A stretch of DNA of 64,000 nt from positions 19,903,975 to 19,967,974 of the forward strand of contig NC_079419.1 in the NCBI RefSeq assembly GCF_026213295.1. The letters are read 5' to 3'. Positions within the stretch are counted from its first letter, which is position 1. The number at the start of each line of letters is the position of its first letter. The DNA comes from Gadus chalcogrammus. Its lineage: Eukaryota; Chordata; Actinopteri; Gadiformes; Gadidae. Of the stretch, positions 14,089-33,300 are shown in pieces. Made by a program: the position numbers and the translations under genes. The notes beneath the pieces are model-generated. The model worked only from the letters and a program-made list of their open reading frames with translations, did not search any database and was not told where the DNA came from.

Positions 14089-14363
14089 CAGGGCCGGCGC
14101 TGGCCGTTTCGGAGCCCTAGGCGACTCGAAATCAACTTGCGCCCTGGACAGGTCTTGCGAGCGGGGGGGGGGGGGGGGGGGGGGTGCTACGCTGACGGTT
14201 TCGGGCCGCCCTGACAATGGCTCCCGCGCCCCCTCGCTTCTCCGTTCGCGTCGTATATTTTAATTGATATATTTTTTAATTAAGGGCGCCACCAGAGGGC
14301 GCCCCCAACGCATTTGTCGCCCTAGGCGGTCGCCTAGCTCGCCTATGCCGATCGCCGGCCCTG
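14089..14363. mobile_element. Non-autonomous hAT-like DNA transposon (MITE)
   Basis: A 275-bp element begins cagggccggcg and ends cgccggccctg, so the termini are perfect 11-bp inverted repeats. It is flanked by identical 8-bp direct repeats, tctgtgtg, at 14,081-14,088 and 14,364-14,371. Ends of the CAGGG type and 8-bp target-site duplications are hallmarks of the hAT superfamily. No transposase frame is present. The interior has subterminal inverted similarity (gccctaggcg near both ends) and a 22-base poly-G tract at 14,163-14,184. The perfect duplications suggest a fairly recent insertion. Confidence 0.88.
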
Positions 14364-15190
14364 TCTGTGTGCATCATTTTCAATGAGGAACCATTGCAAA
14401 CCCAGTTCCTTGATTGATGGATGGGTGAGAGATCAATTATAGAACACATTAAAGACCAAAAAGAGGTAGTGTTTAGTGAGCGCCGAACATCGAGAATGTG
14501 TGGTAATTAGACTTGCAAGAGAGCTCCGGACAACAAAGCCACCAGTCGGCTCAGGCGGACCACGGTTGTAAACCCTGCTGGCACATGGACTGCAGAATTG
14601 CAGAGAATGAACTTATGAGAGCGCGCTATATGGCCAGGGGGGGTCCTTCACAATCATTCCAATCCTCATTCACTGACAGGTCAATTCCAGGTCATTTGAA
14701 TTTCACCATATTCCTTTATTTTACAAACCTACATGAAGGTTTGTAAACCTTCATGAACCCAAGAAACTCTCTAATATATATTTCAATGAAACAACATGAT
14801 TACAAACTCTTTAAAATATGCGAATTAGTAGCAACATATCCATTGTGCATGTCGACTAACGCACTTTGCCGACCATACGTAGAGCAAAATAATCCGACTT
14901 TTTTCAAGGTTATCGGTGAGTGTGATTGTGTTGGCATGTCAGGGAGAAAGCCTTCTCGTTTTTGGTTCAGGGGACAGGGGGTCACAGCGCCAGCCCCCCA
15001 GACCCATACACAACACCGATGCTGCTGGTATGAAACCAGTCTCCCGTTTGATCGTGATTTAACCCATTCCGATGTACAACTAATATCCCAAACATTACCA
15101 CGGCATGGCAATCTGTTGGACATGCATACGGACTCGCATAACGTCTTGTGGTCGCAGCTATAACAGATCGACCAGGGGGGGGGGCCTCAC

Positions 15191-15314
15191 CAAGCTTTCC
15201 ACGGGACTCCTCCAGCTTCTGGATCTGGTTCTCCAGGAAGAACATGGCCACTGCGAAGGCGAGGAGCGTCAGGAGCTGGAACTTGGGCGGCATCATGACT
15301 CTTAGCAACCCCAT
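15191..15314 (-). CDS. hs2st1: Heparan sulfate 2-O-sulfotransferase 1, exon 1 (partial)
   Basis: First coding exon only: ATG at 15,314, donor after 15,191 (GCTTG|GTGAGG), 41 codons plus one base. The predicted start MGLLRVMMPPKFQLL is very close to the vertebrate HS2ST1 N-terminus. It gives a short cytoplasmic tail, a signal-anchor membrane segment (about residues 11-28, LLTLLAFAVAMFF) and the start of the luminal stem (ENQIQKLEESRGKL). The enzyme is a type II Golgi membrane protein that transfers sulfate from PAPS to the 2-O position of iduronic acid in heparan sulfate. The catalytic domain is encoded by exons beyond the left edge. The gene is divergent from selenof, about 1.06 kb between start codons, an arrangement shared with the human locus. 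Confidence 0.93.
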
Positions 15315-15788
15315 CAAATAATCCAGCGTGGATTTATTACTCCATGTCCGGAAAACCCGAGCGACGCAGTGCACCTTCCGCGGTTACAGAGCCAGCAGGA
15401 CCCGGCTGTGCATGGCCTCAGCGCTCTGGCTATCCCTCCACTCTTACAATCTAAGATATTCTTCTTCCTCCGAGTGCACACTTATAACGGGATCGTTCAC
15501 GTTAAATGTGTGCAATTCCCTTACAGGTGTAGTAGATAAAACAAAAACGAATTCTCTTTGAGTGTAATGTGTCCCTCCATGGGTGAGACTACCAGCCGAT
15601 GTTGTGTGTGTCCGCCGCACAGCGCTGTCCCGTCCAGTGTGTTCACCGCACGGTGGAAAACTGATTAAAACCGCCCGGCCATTGGACCAGCAGCCGACTG
15701 ACGTGGTGAGGCACTTCATTCGTCCAGAGCTACTGTAAGTATGCTGAGATCGGATTGGACGGTTTGAACCACATGGTCTCAGACCTGA

Positions 15789-15803
15789 CAGCAGAGGGCG
15801 CTG
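15789..15803 (+). promoter_or_regulatory. Candidate CTCF site
   Basis: cagcagagggcgctg closely follows the known CTCF core pattern (CCAGCAGRGGGCGCT). It lies between the divergent hs2st1 and selenof starts. This is a motif resemblance only. Confidence 0.45.
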
Positions 15804-15834
15804 TTTCTCGACGTTTCATGAAAAGGTTCGCAAT

Positions 15835-15854
15835 GGATTATGGGATGAGTAGTT
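15835..15854 (-). promoter_or_regulatory. Candidate ZNF143/Staf-like site
   Basis: Read on the minus strand the site is aactactcatcccataatcc, which resembles the ACTACAATTCCCAKAATGC consensus with several mismatches. The location in a divergent promoter fits the known use of this motif. Moderate to low certainty. Confidence 0.38.
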
Positions 15855-16373
15855 CCTTCACTCGTTTAAAATAAATAATGTACACAGTATACTACCTTTG
15901 TTTTTATTCAATTTCCAAGTTTATTTAAGCTCCGAAACAAAATAATATGGATACAACAACCTTGACGAATATTTGCCTTGGTTCCAGGATTAAAACTCTT
16001 TATATAGTGATTTAAGAAAAGTAAATGGAGAAAATGAATAGGATATTTACTTCCAGAACCAGGGCTGGTCCGAAAGGGGTGGTCCCTGTGACGCTCTGCA
16101 AGGACGGCGCTCTGACAAAGAAGAAATGGAAAGGCTCACTGAACGGAAGCCAGAAAACGAATATATATAATAACTTTAGTATGACTTGGAAAACTTTTTT
16201 ATAAACATTTTTAATATTTTAGGTAATGATTAAAATTATTATTAAGCTTAAATAGGACATTTAAAATAGAAGATATGATGTAATGTTTTAAAACAAGCGG
16301 CAGGCGCGAATCAGCCTCCCCGTTTTTATTATTTGGGTCCTGGACGTCGTTTCCTTCTATAGCGGTTTCCAAA

Positions 16374-22314
<5,941 letters not shown>

Positions 22315-22759
22315 ATCATGACGGCGTCCCTTTAATGCTCTCTTATCAATTCCCTTTTCATTAATTTTGTAGCCTGCCCGATGAGTAACTGATTGACTAG
22401 ACTGTCTTTTGTACCAAGGTAAAATCAATTATACAAGCAAACAAAGATTAATTTCTTCTTTTTGAGAGTTTAGGCCAAATGATATTTTCCAGAGGAGTCG
22501 TTAGTAGAACATCATCACTGAACAAAGGGACCTTAAAGTGTTGATTTAATCATGTGCTGAATTTTCCAAACTAATCAGTTTTTTGCGGAATTACCATCCT
22601 TTTTTATTTTCCTTTTTTACCTTTAAAGTCCTTGTGCTTATTTTCTTTGTTTTGTTCCATTGCTCGCCCCTTCATCACCACCAGGTGTGTGATTAGGGGC
22701 CCCTCCATGATTGGGCCTCAGTGGCCCTCCGATCGGGCGCGCTGTTGCCAGGAGACAGA

Positions 22760-22818
22760 CTCTAGTGACGAGCTCACAGTAAACCAGTTTGTCCTGGCGT
22801 GTGAGGTCTGATGTGTGT
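22760..22818 (+). promoter_or_regulatory. SECIS element in selenof 3' UTR
   Basis: The 5' core gtgac (22,765-22,769) and the 3' core ctgatg (22,808-22,813) can form the tandem G.A quartet. A stem includes ctcaca paired with tgtgag. About 12 nt after the quartet the apical side has the expected unpaired aa within taaacc, capped by a ccag/ctgg mini-stem, as in form 2 SECIS elements. It is about 450 nt after the stop codon in the right orientation. It recruits SECISBP2 and eEFSec so that UGA at 21,111 is read as selenocysteine. Confidence 0.82.
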
Positions 22819-22914
22819 GTGTTCCCCCGGTGAGCGTTCCTCTTGGCAGAGACACTGAGGCTCTTCAATGCACTTTTGTTTTTGAGTGGTTGAGTCGTGT
22901 GGTTGCTATGGAAC

Positions 22915-22920
22915 AATAAA
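22915..22920 (+). terminator. selenof polyadenylation signal
   Basis: Canonical aataaa about 600 nt after the stop codon and about 100 nt after the SECIS element, followed by a GT-rich stretch (gttgcgttgtgatgttttgtggg). Confidence 0.7.
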
Positions 22921-23427
22921 AACAATCTTTCACCGATTTCGTTGCGTTGTGATGTTTTGTGGGTACAAATGGTTGGGGGCGCTTTAAAATCGTATTAATT
23001 CTTGTTTTGACTTTAGAACCTGCGTGTCACACGCCTGGCCTCTAGTGGTATAGCTCGGTATTGCATGTATACCGAGCTATACGTCGTTTAGAAGAGATAG
23101 AAGTTCACTCCATTAGTCTTCCGTCCTTACAGTTAAGGTGATGGCTATTAAAAAACAAAACAAAAAAACATTGGCAAATTGTTTATTTTGGATTTACAAG
23201 TTAAAACTTTAATGAAAAAAAAAAACGGCAATGATATCAGGAGGCCCTGAATTATTGCTAAATTTTCAATTTAAGATAGAAAAACATTTCTTATTTTGAA
23301 AAAATTAATCTTGTGCAGAAACGGGTGATGAAAGAAAGGGGTCCAGTAATAAAGTGGCTAAACAGAGTATAAAAACATAGAGGATGCATCATCTTTCAGT
23401 GACCTAAAGCTCAACAGTGGCCTTGTT
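22921..23427. other. Convergent selenof/cldn18 intergenic and 3' UTR
   Basis: About 500 bp between the selenof polyA signal and the cldn18 stop. It is AT-rich with poly-A runs. A minus-strand AATAAA (23,182-23,187 on the plus strand as tttatt) is a candidate cldn18 polyA signal. No gene is seen. Confidence 0.6.
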
Positions 23428-26400
23428 TTACACATATTTATGCATCTCCCTCTTCGGTTCTGGATCGTCGTGTTCCGCTTTGCTCTGTGGCTTGGGTTTG
23501 TAGGCCACTCCGGGGTAACTGCCAACGCAAAGGCACCGACATAGGAGACAAACATGCTTTAGGAGGATATTCTGATTTAAACAATGCAAACAAATACACT
23601 GTCTTAAACATGGAATACATTCCATCTTAAAGTATTATTATTATATATTATTTTATTAAGTGCAGGATGGTCTAGGCCAGGGGTTAGCGTGTTTGACCCC
23701 CCAGCCGAGGGGTTCCGGGTTCCCACCCAAAAGTCCCCAGGCCACCTGGAGACCTCCTGGAGCGAGACGCCCCTAACCCCTAGCGGCTCCTTAAGGTGTA
23801 CACAGGTCCCTGGAGGTTGTTTGGTATTCCAGCCTCACCTTGACTTGTTCTCGTCCATGATCCCCTTGAAGGCCAGGCTCTTCAGCACCCCGGCCACCAG
23901 CAGCACCCCGCTGGAGATCCAGGCCACGAACAGCCCCGGGCCGAAGGTGTACCTGCGGCGGGACGAAGAGCAGCGCTCAGCACCAGCAGAACCGCCACAA
24001 GCTAGACGCTTCCAGGAGCTCTCGCTATGTGGCTTTATCTCAATATACACACAGAGATCTACTTTCATATATTTGTGACGGGAAATATAAATATAAACTA
24101 GACATAGAAAGAACATTGAGCGAGAGAGACAGAGACAGACAGAGACGTAGAAGGAGACAGAGCAGGAGGAATAGACAGAAACAGAGTGTGAGGAAGATAA
24201 CGAGAGTCAGAGACAGAGAGAAGGTCGAGCTCCAATAGACCGTTGATGTACCTTGGTATTCCGCCCATTCCTCCTCCCATTCCTCCTCCCATGCCCCCCT
24301 GGTATCCCCCACCGTAGTTAGGGTTGTAGTTGGCCTGCCTGAAGCTGGCCACGATCTGGTTGGCATAGATGGACGCCCCCGCAATGCCACACACACCTGA
24401 GGGGAGGGAGAGAAGGCGGGAGAGAGAGAGAGAGACAGAGGTTTGTATTGTGTAGTGGTCATTTCGTTGTTCACCACAAATGTTTACGATTCTAAGTAAT
24501 AGAACAAACAAAAATAAATTGTACTCTTATTCGTCACACATTTGTCACTTATGTGACACTTATTTTGTGTATAGGTATACAGGGTGGCCAATAGGGCTTG
24601 ACGTCGTCCTACCAGCGATGATGAACATGACGCCGGCGGTGAGGCTCATCTTGGCCTTGGAGGAGTCGGCCATGCTGTTCATGGTGAGACACTTCAGAGA
24701 AAAAACGGAGATCAGCGCCCCGAGCACGCTCAGGACCACACCCACGATCATGAGCGCCCGCACTGCCTGGAACATGCCTGCAGGGGGACCCAGAGACACG
24801 GAGGATTACAACCAGTAATCCACGTTGTGGTTCAGGCTGTTCTGGGGTTCACGCCGTGACCCCACCTGGCGGCTACCTGTGTCCCCATTACGCACCACCG
24901 ATGCTTAGTGCAGTAACATGTCTCAATAACATGTCAAACATTCTGGGATTGTTATTATGTGTATTCCGTTGTTATTAAGCAATATCTCTGTTGTCAGTTC
25001 TCAAACCTTGAGGCTAGGCATGTAGGCATATGTATTTGCATTATCCCGCGACCCAATTGGTGTCCTACTGGGACTTCTTCATGATTTATGACCCACAATC
25101 TGTACCCAGCGCTCTAGTGTACACTAACAGGGTAGAGAAATATAGGGGTCGGATTCTTAATAGGTTTCACCCTACCTGCTCCTTAACGACCTGTCTCTGT
25201 ACTGTCTAACCCCTACCTGCTCCTTAATGACCTGTCTCTGTACTGTCTAACCCCTACCTGCTCCTTAACGACCTGTCTCTGTACTGTCTGACCCCTACCT
25301 GCTCCTTAATGACCTGTCTCTGTACTGTCTAACCCTACCTGCTCCTTAACGACCTGTCTCTGTACTGTCTGACCCCTACCTGCTCCTTAATGACCTGTCT
25401 CTGTACTGTCTAACCCCTACCTGCTCCTTAATGACCTGTCTCTGTACTGTCTAACCCCTACCTGCTCCTTAACGACCTGTCTCTGTACTGTCTGACCCCT
25501 ACCTGCTCCTTAACGACCTGTCTCTGTACTGTCTGACCCCTACCTGCTCCTTAATGACCTGTCTCTGTACTGTCTAACCCCTGCCTGCTCCTTAATGACC
25601 TGTCTCTGTACTGTACTCTGTACTTAATGACCTGAATTCACTGTATGTTGCTTTGATTAATGTCTCGATATATCATATGAATATAACTCATCTCATTGTA
25701 AACATCAAATCAGGTAGCTGTCAATCAATACTGCAAAAGTAACTATCTGAACCAGTTCCTTGAGCTATTGAGGAATGATCCAATCAAAACACATTGTTTT
25801 TAAATGAATTAATCTCCTGGTTCTGCTTCTTGCGCCCTGACATTTGTGCGTTGTTGGTTTTTGATTCTGATAAGTGTGTTGACTAAAGCGAAGGCCCGGG
25901 TATAGAGGCCCATGATGCATCAGGGCTTAAGTCAACACTGATACCAGGAGGCCAGAGACGCCCGAGATTGAATTATGTTGGGAAATGTAAGGCCTACGAG
26001 TTACAGGAGAACCCATTTCCTTATTCATGAAAGACCATGTGCCTTAACCTTTGAGAGAATAATCCAGTTTTTTCTGTAATATAGGAAATCTAACAAAACT
26101 ATTCCTCCCCATCCATCCAAACCAAGGTAAATTTCAAGCAAGGCGCAATGAACCAAAAGCAAAATATTGCTTTGTCCCACTCAAATAAGATTTCTTATCC
26201 CCGACAGCTTTTTTAACAATTCCAAGACAAACCTTCACATTGTCCATAGTTCACATTACTTACTAAAAGATAATAATAATAATAATTCTAACAGATTTTT
26301 TTTTTACTAAACTCAACCAATGCTTATTAAGCATTTACATCCTCTGTTCACTAGAGCTTCCTGTTCCTTCACTTCAAACTCAAACCCCTCCACCACAAGC

Positions 26401-26741
26401 ATCACCATCATCACCACAACCACCCCTACCATCTCTACCACGACCACTAACAACACCACGGCCACCACCACCACCACCACCCCCACCATCTCTACCCTCG
26501 CCCCGCTCCCACCCCGTGTACCTGAGAAGCCCAGCAGGCCGTAGAGGGGCCGGCACTCGGTGAGGCCGGAGGAGGTGGTCTCGCAGTCCCGCCACAGGCC
26601 CTTGTAGGTGTACACCGAGGTCACCACGTCGCCCTGCCGGTCCTTCACGCTCCAGTTGTTCATGGCGGTGGCGGCGATGAGAGCGGCCGCGCCGACCACG
26701 CCCAGTATGAAGCCGCCCGTCTGCAGAACCGTGGGCGCCAT
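23428..26741 (-). CDS. cldn18: Claudin-18
   Basis: Five coding exons on the minus strand: 26,741-26,522; 24,777-24,613; 24,396-24,252; 23,952-23,839; 23,518-23,428. They give 244 residues with consistent phase. The four-TM claudin fold is visible: TM1 about residues 8-27; first extracellular loop with the claudin W-GLW-C-C signature (NNWS, KGLWRDCETTSSGLTEC); TM2 starting FQAVRALMIVGVV as in claudin-18; TM3 MSLTAGVMFIIAG; second loop with a Gly/Met-rich insert; TM4 FGPGLFVAWISSGVLLVAG. The tail ends HKYV, a PDZ-binding type C-terminus for ZO proteins. It is a tight-junction protein. Orientation and order with sox14 match the human 3q22 pair. The Gly-Met repeat in loop 2 is the main oddity. 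Confidence 0.94.
23665..23815 (+). mobile_element. Possible tRNA-derived SINE in cldn18 intron 4
   Basis: ctaggccaggggttagcgtg followed by a B-box-like gggttcccaccc resembles a tRNA-derived head. The downstream segment (ctggagacctcctggagcga) has no recognised tail. The borders are uncertain and no target duplication was found. Confidence 0.35.
25168..25625. repeat. 41-bp minisatellite in cldn18 intron 1
   Basis: About 11 tandem copies of a 41-bp unit: ccctacctgctccttaayga followed by cctgtctctgtactgtctra. Successive copies start 41 bp apart (for example ctgctcc at 25,176 and 25,217). Copies differ mainly at two sites, ttaacg/ttaatg and tctaac/tctgac, which vary partly together. Confidence 0.92.
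26395..26495. repeat. (CCA/CAT)n trinucleotide-rich tract
   Basis: Interspersed atcacc, accacc and cca triplets in cldn18 intron 1, directly beside the exon 1 donor at 26,522. It is low-complexity sequence. The minus-strand exon 1 frame reads through it only as an artefact. Confidence 0.85.
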
Positions 26742-27100
26742 GCTCCTTCCTCTCCCTCCTCTTCCTCGGACCGAGGCGGTGGTTGTGGTCGGGGGCCCCC
26801 GGGGGTCGAGGGGGCGCGGTGTGTACCGGTGGGTCGTGTGTGTGAGTAGAAGTTTAAACCCGACTCGGAGGTCTACGCTTACAGGGTGTGAGTGAGAGAG
26901 AGAGAGAGAGAGAGCAGTAGAGGGGCGAGAGAGTGGTGGAGGAGGTGTCGAGGTGCGCGGCGACTCAGGGAGGAAATGAAGGGTTGAGCGGGACACGTAG
27001 GGGTGATGCTGTGGCCCGCCTGCGGGGGCTGGGTCGCCACCCAGTTGGTCATGTGGTCACACGGTAAGCAGCCAGGGGAGGGGCTGGCCAGCACAGGAGC

Positions 27101-28960
<1,860 letters not shown>

Positions 28961-29737
28961 TCATGTGTGCATTACGTCCCCTGGTGCACCGCGTCCCAGG
29001 CCTGACCCTGCGGAGGTGTAGGGGTCCAGCAGCCCCTTCTTGGCATGCAGTCCTCCGGGGAACAGGATGTAGGCGACCTGCGGCTGCAGCCCGGCGGCGG
29101 TTGACCACGCGCTGCTGCAGCCGCACGGAACCACATACCCGGGACTGTACCCTGGACTGCTCGGGGACAGGTGCGTGTGGCTGTGCTGCCCCGGGCAACT
29201 CAAACTCCCCATCGGTCCGGTCTGGTGGTATCCAAAAGTGTTCGCGTAGGGTAGGCACCCGAGCGGCAGAGTGTGTGGCAGGTCGTTGAGCCGCTGGACA
29301 GCTCCGGTGCTGAAGTGCGCTGAGATGGGGTCCAGGAAGGAGAAGGACGGGGCGGCGGGGGACAGCAGAGCCCGGGCTTTATCTGCGCTGAGGAAAGAAG
29401 TGTCCGCTGGAAATCCCTTCAAATGCTCCGCGGTGTCCCCAAGGAAAGGCAGGGGAAACACGAAGCGGTCTCTCCTCAGCAGGCTCTTGGGTTTCCTCCG
29501 GGGACGGTACTTGTAGTCCGGGTGCTCCTGCAAGTGCTGGGCGCGCAGCCGCTTGGCCTCGTCGATGAACGGCCGCTTGGTGGGGTCGGAGAGCAGCTTC
29601 CACTCGGCGCCCAGCCGCTTGCTGATCTCCGAGTTGTGCATCTTGGGGTTCTCCAGGGCCATCTTCCGCCTCTGGCCCCTGGACCACACCATGAACGCGT
29701 TCATGGGTCTCTTGATGTGACCTAGAGGTTTAGACAT
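28961..29737 (-). CDS. sox14: Transcription factor Sox14 (SoxB2)
   Basis: Single-exon gene of 258 residues. ATG at 29,737 gives [20 protein letters not shown], the SoxB2 N-terminus. The HMG box covers about residues 8-76, with the minor-groove contact segment [18 protein letters not shown] and the end [13 protein letters not shown]. The next block, [11 protein letters not shown], is Sox14-like and not Sox21-like, and the poly-Ala runs of Sox21 are absent. The C-terminal block contains [17 protein letters not shown] and [12 protein letters not shown], as in Sox14. It is a nuclear repressor of SoxB1 targets in neural progenitors. It is somewhat longer than human SOX14 (240 aa): there are small insertions and a diverged C-terminus ending [11 protein letters not shown]. 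It lies upstream of cldn18 on the same strand, as in human. Confidence 0.95.
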   Translation of the reverse strand: MSKPLGHIKRPMNAFMVWSRGQRRKMALENPKMHNSEISKRLGAEWKLLSDPTKRPFIDEAKRLRAQHLQEHPDYKYRPRRKPKSLLRRDRFVFPLPFLGDTAEHLKGFPADTSFLSADKARALLSPAAPSFSFLDPISAHFSTGAVQRLNDLPHTLPLGCLPYANTFGYHQTGPMGSLSCPGQHSHTHLSPSSPGYSPGYVVPCGCSSAWSTAAGLQPQVAYILFPGGLHAKKGLLDPYTSAGSGLGRGAPGDVMHT

Positions 29738-30121
29738 TTCCCAAAGTCAACAGAACAAAAACCTAAATAACTCTATTCGCCTCTCCAGAGGCTGGTTCGC
29801 CACGTACGAAGTTAGAGTTAAAACAGCAACAGGATAGGTGGTCAATGTTAGATAAATATAAACTATTACAAATAATAATTTGACTTAAGCTTTAAATTGC
29901 AGAGGCGCGGGATGAGAAAAAGTGACCAAGAAAACGAGACATGCCCTACAGGGAAGGAATGTCACACAGGATCTAGTTAGAAGCTTGTTGTGGAGAGTGC
30001 AGGTGGCATGACCGCCCGCAGCACCACAACGCACCGCAACACTGGGGCTGTCACGGCCCCCGGGCCAATGGGGAGAGGGCCCCCTATCCCTCCACTAAAC
30101 AATGCATCAATACCTAACCAG

Positions 30122-30311
<190 letters not shown>

Positions 30312-33300
30312 GATTTAAAGGTTCTTTTGTCAAACCATATGTACATAACAGAAATGATTGAAATAGAAGCAAGAAAACAAACCTTATGTGTCAGTATCAT
30401 ACGTTTTTGAAGGGCTGTTTTAAAACTTTGCATAGTTTCTGCCGTGTACATTATTGACACTTATTACATAGGCCTACTTATTATGTATACGATTGTCTCG
30501 CCTAACCTATGAGTCCATCACTTCCTAGTTTAGAAAATCAATACTAATCATAAGCATAATTCACTTGCCCTACAGGACTGCATCGATTGCTACAGTTTTC
30601 ATAATCACTTTCCCTTATCTGATCAAATGTATTCCTATTCCCCCTTACCTGTTATTGAAATGACATTGTTAGAAATACTCGTCTGGGGAGTTAAAGTAAA
30701 GCTGCAAACTTAAGGCTCACATAATTCATCAGCACATTTCAGTTGAAACAACAGGATTACTTTGACGGAAATATAGCCTACTTAAAGACCAGTTATCTAA
30801 GAAAGAAAGTTAGGCTATTATTTATTCGCCGTGTTCTTCCAGTATTCTGTTTTGGAGACATGATCACATAAGATCATTAAAGACCAATTTGGTATTTTAC
30901 ATTAATAACACAACATCATGATAGGAAAATATGTCGAAACAACCATCCAAGTTTATGTGTGACTCCCTGAAGCTGTGCGTCGTGCGACACGTGTGGACAG
31001 TGAGCAGCACACTAAATGCTTACAGTGTGAGCAGCAGCCTGTCAGAAGCATGACGTCGTCCAGCACTTTGGGGCCAGCGGCAACTAATTGGAGCGGGATG
31101 GGGCCGCCGGAGATAGGGGTGAGTCTACTACAGATACCAGGCCACCACGGGCCACCACTGGCCGCTGGTGAGGAGGAGCGGGAGGAGGGCTTTATATCTC
31201 CTCACTCACATAATCCACTGCACTGCACGCCTCTTCAAAGGCACAAATAAATGGACATCGAAGATCCAGCGGCGCGCTCCACATCAGCGGCGTGCAGACG
31301 ATAAAGACGTTTTTTCTTTTCGGAAAGCGGTTGGCCCTTTAGCCGTGCAGGGAGCTGCCAGATGATTGGCGGGTGGGTGATCTCTCTCCTCGTGGCTGTG
31401 CTGTTATCAGCGCGCCGTAGGTGTAGGCCTTCACACACAGAGGGGGGACGCACCGCCACGCAGAGACACTGATTACCTTCCACAGAGAAACAGAAGATCT
31501 GCCCACAGCTTCTGGCGCTGGAGGAAGAGTTGGCCTCGCAAGCTAAATAAATGATGCTTTTTTTGTTGTTTTTTGCGTGAAATAGGCGTGCTGCAGAGTC
31601 TTTGAGGGCAAAGTGATCTTGTATTGTTTGTCACAAAGCGACTATCAGCTACTACAGTCGTACTATATACAGTATACTAGGCAGTGTGTGGTGATACAGT
31701 GTCGTATACTAGACAGTGCTGTATATTAGACAGTGTGTAGGCCTACTTGAGTGTATGAAACTGTAGTTTACTGTAGTGTGTAGAACTAAACACCGTTGTT
31801 ACAGACAGTGTTTGGTGGGAGTTCTCATAACTCCTCTGAAGAAAAGGAAAGCACGATGGAAGGTAGAGAAGAAAAAAAGAAATAAAAAGGGCCAGCAGTG
31901 CAAACTGTCTGTAATCCGGTTATCCCTCCTGGGGTACGGAGATAGCGACCCACCCCCGGGACTCTATCTCCTCTTCTTATGTCTAAAGTGTCCTCCACGC
32001 ATTCTGGGGGATTAGGGAGTCAGCCAGGAGAAAGGAGGGACAGGTAGAGGGAGACCTGGAGGGGAGGGAAGGAGAAAGGTGGCCCCGGGGGCCGCAGCAC
32101 TGAGGGTCCGTCTGTCTTCTGTTCGGACCTTTGAGATCTGAGGCCTGGATCTCCCGCCAGCCTCCCAGAGACACATCGCTCTCAATGTTTGGTATCTGTT
32201 CAGATTCAGAGGACAACACGGAGGTCTGCGTCCATGTGAGTTTCTATCTCCATTATCCTGGAAGTGGGGAACTTGAAACCAGTGTCTTTTTTAGGCCCAT
32301 TTCCTCTGGCTGCAGGTCAAGGCCGTTTCTGTGCCCTTCCAAGATGGGTAGAGATGCCATGCGGATTAGAGTAAGGGTTATGAACGTGGCCCCCTTTTTG
32401 CAAAGGCTCAAGAGTAATCCCACTGCGTCCCCTGGTTGATAGGTCTAAAGGCCTGGTTTCTGTCTCTTTCCAATGAATTTAGATGAATTTATTGCAATGC
32501 CTTTTATTTACAGTGTTTTTCAATGGCACAGTAGATGATGCCTTGTGAATCACATCCTTTAGGGCTAGATCCCCCAGATGTAATATTGTATATCCTTGAG
32601 GCCCTCTTTCATATTATAGAGACGCAGGGGTCCTTGACCCCTAGGTCACCTAACTACATCACTTCCTGTAGCGCTAGGTGTACAGTATATTATCTACTCA
32701 TTTTAGTGAACCTTAATGCCCTGATTCATAAAAGAGACAAGACGTCAATCTATATCCTTCTCTGCACACACACACACACAACAAATGTATTCATAAAAGG
32801 CACCATCGGAATGGATTTATTTTGGCGTCGCAGAGGGAACATAGACTTTGCTGTGCGCCACAAAAGCCCATCGTCTGTATTAAAGAACAATGAATGGATC
32901 TCTGGTGGGTCAGGTGAAAATCTACCTTTTAATTGAAAGAATATCTTCTAACAGCGGTATTAATGTGACATGGTTATCTTGTTGACCAAAATGTACTTTT
33001 TCCCAAAAAGTACTGTTTGATGCATTTCTCAACCAATCGACATAGATTCAGCTCGCAACATGCGAGCGGGTTTCAGGGATTCAACGTCCTGGATCACCCA
33101 CAATACGACAGAACAAGTTAGATTAACTAACTAAACTAAACATCATATACATTCACTGGCGGAAGAGTTCGAAAATAAAACTCATGTCTATGGCTATACA
33201 TTTTATTATAGGCTACATCATTTTAATGCTGAAACCATTTTAGAATAGAGGATTACGAATGTCATCCATTCATTTTGGCAAGACAGACCTTTGACATACG

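Larger units (their letters stand above)
15315..16373. promoter_or_regulatory. Divergent hs2st1/selenof promoter region
   Basis: This interval separates two oppositely oriented start codons and must hold both promoters and 5' UTRs. Two motif-like sites are visible. One resembles a CTCF core (cagcagagggcgctg, about 15,789-15,803). The other is ggattatgggatgagtagtt (15,835-15,854), whose reverse complement resembles the ZNF143/Staf site common in divergent vertebrate promoters. Both are pattern matches by eye. The right part (15,890-16,320) is AT-rich with no clear element. Confidence 0.55.

Noticed and set aside
26313..26996. A 227-residue minus-strand frame over cldn18 exon 1
   Set aside because: Only the ATG at 26,741 to the donor at 26,522 is claudin-18. 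The N-terminal extension is upstream sequence and the Val-rich end is the intronic CCA repeat.
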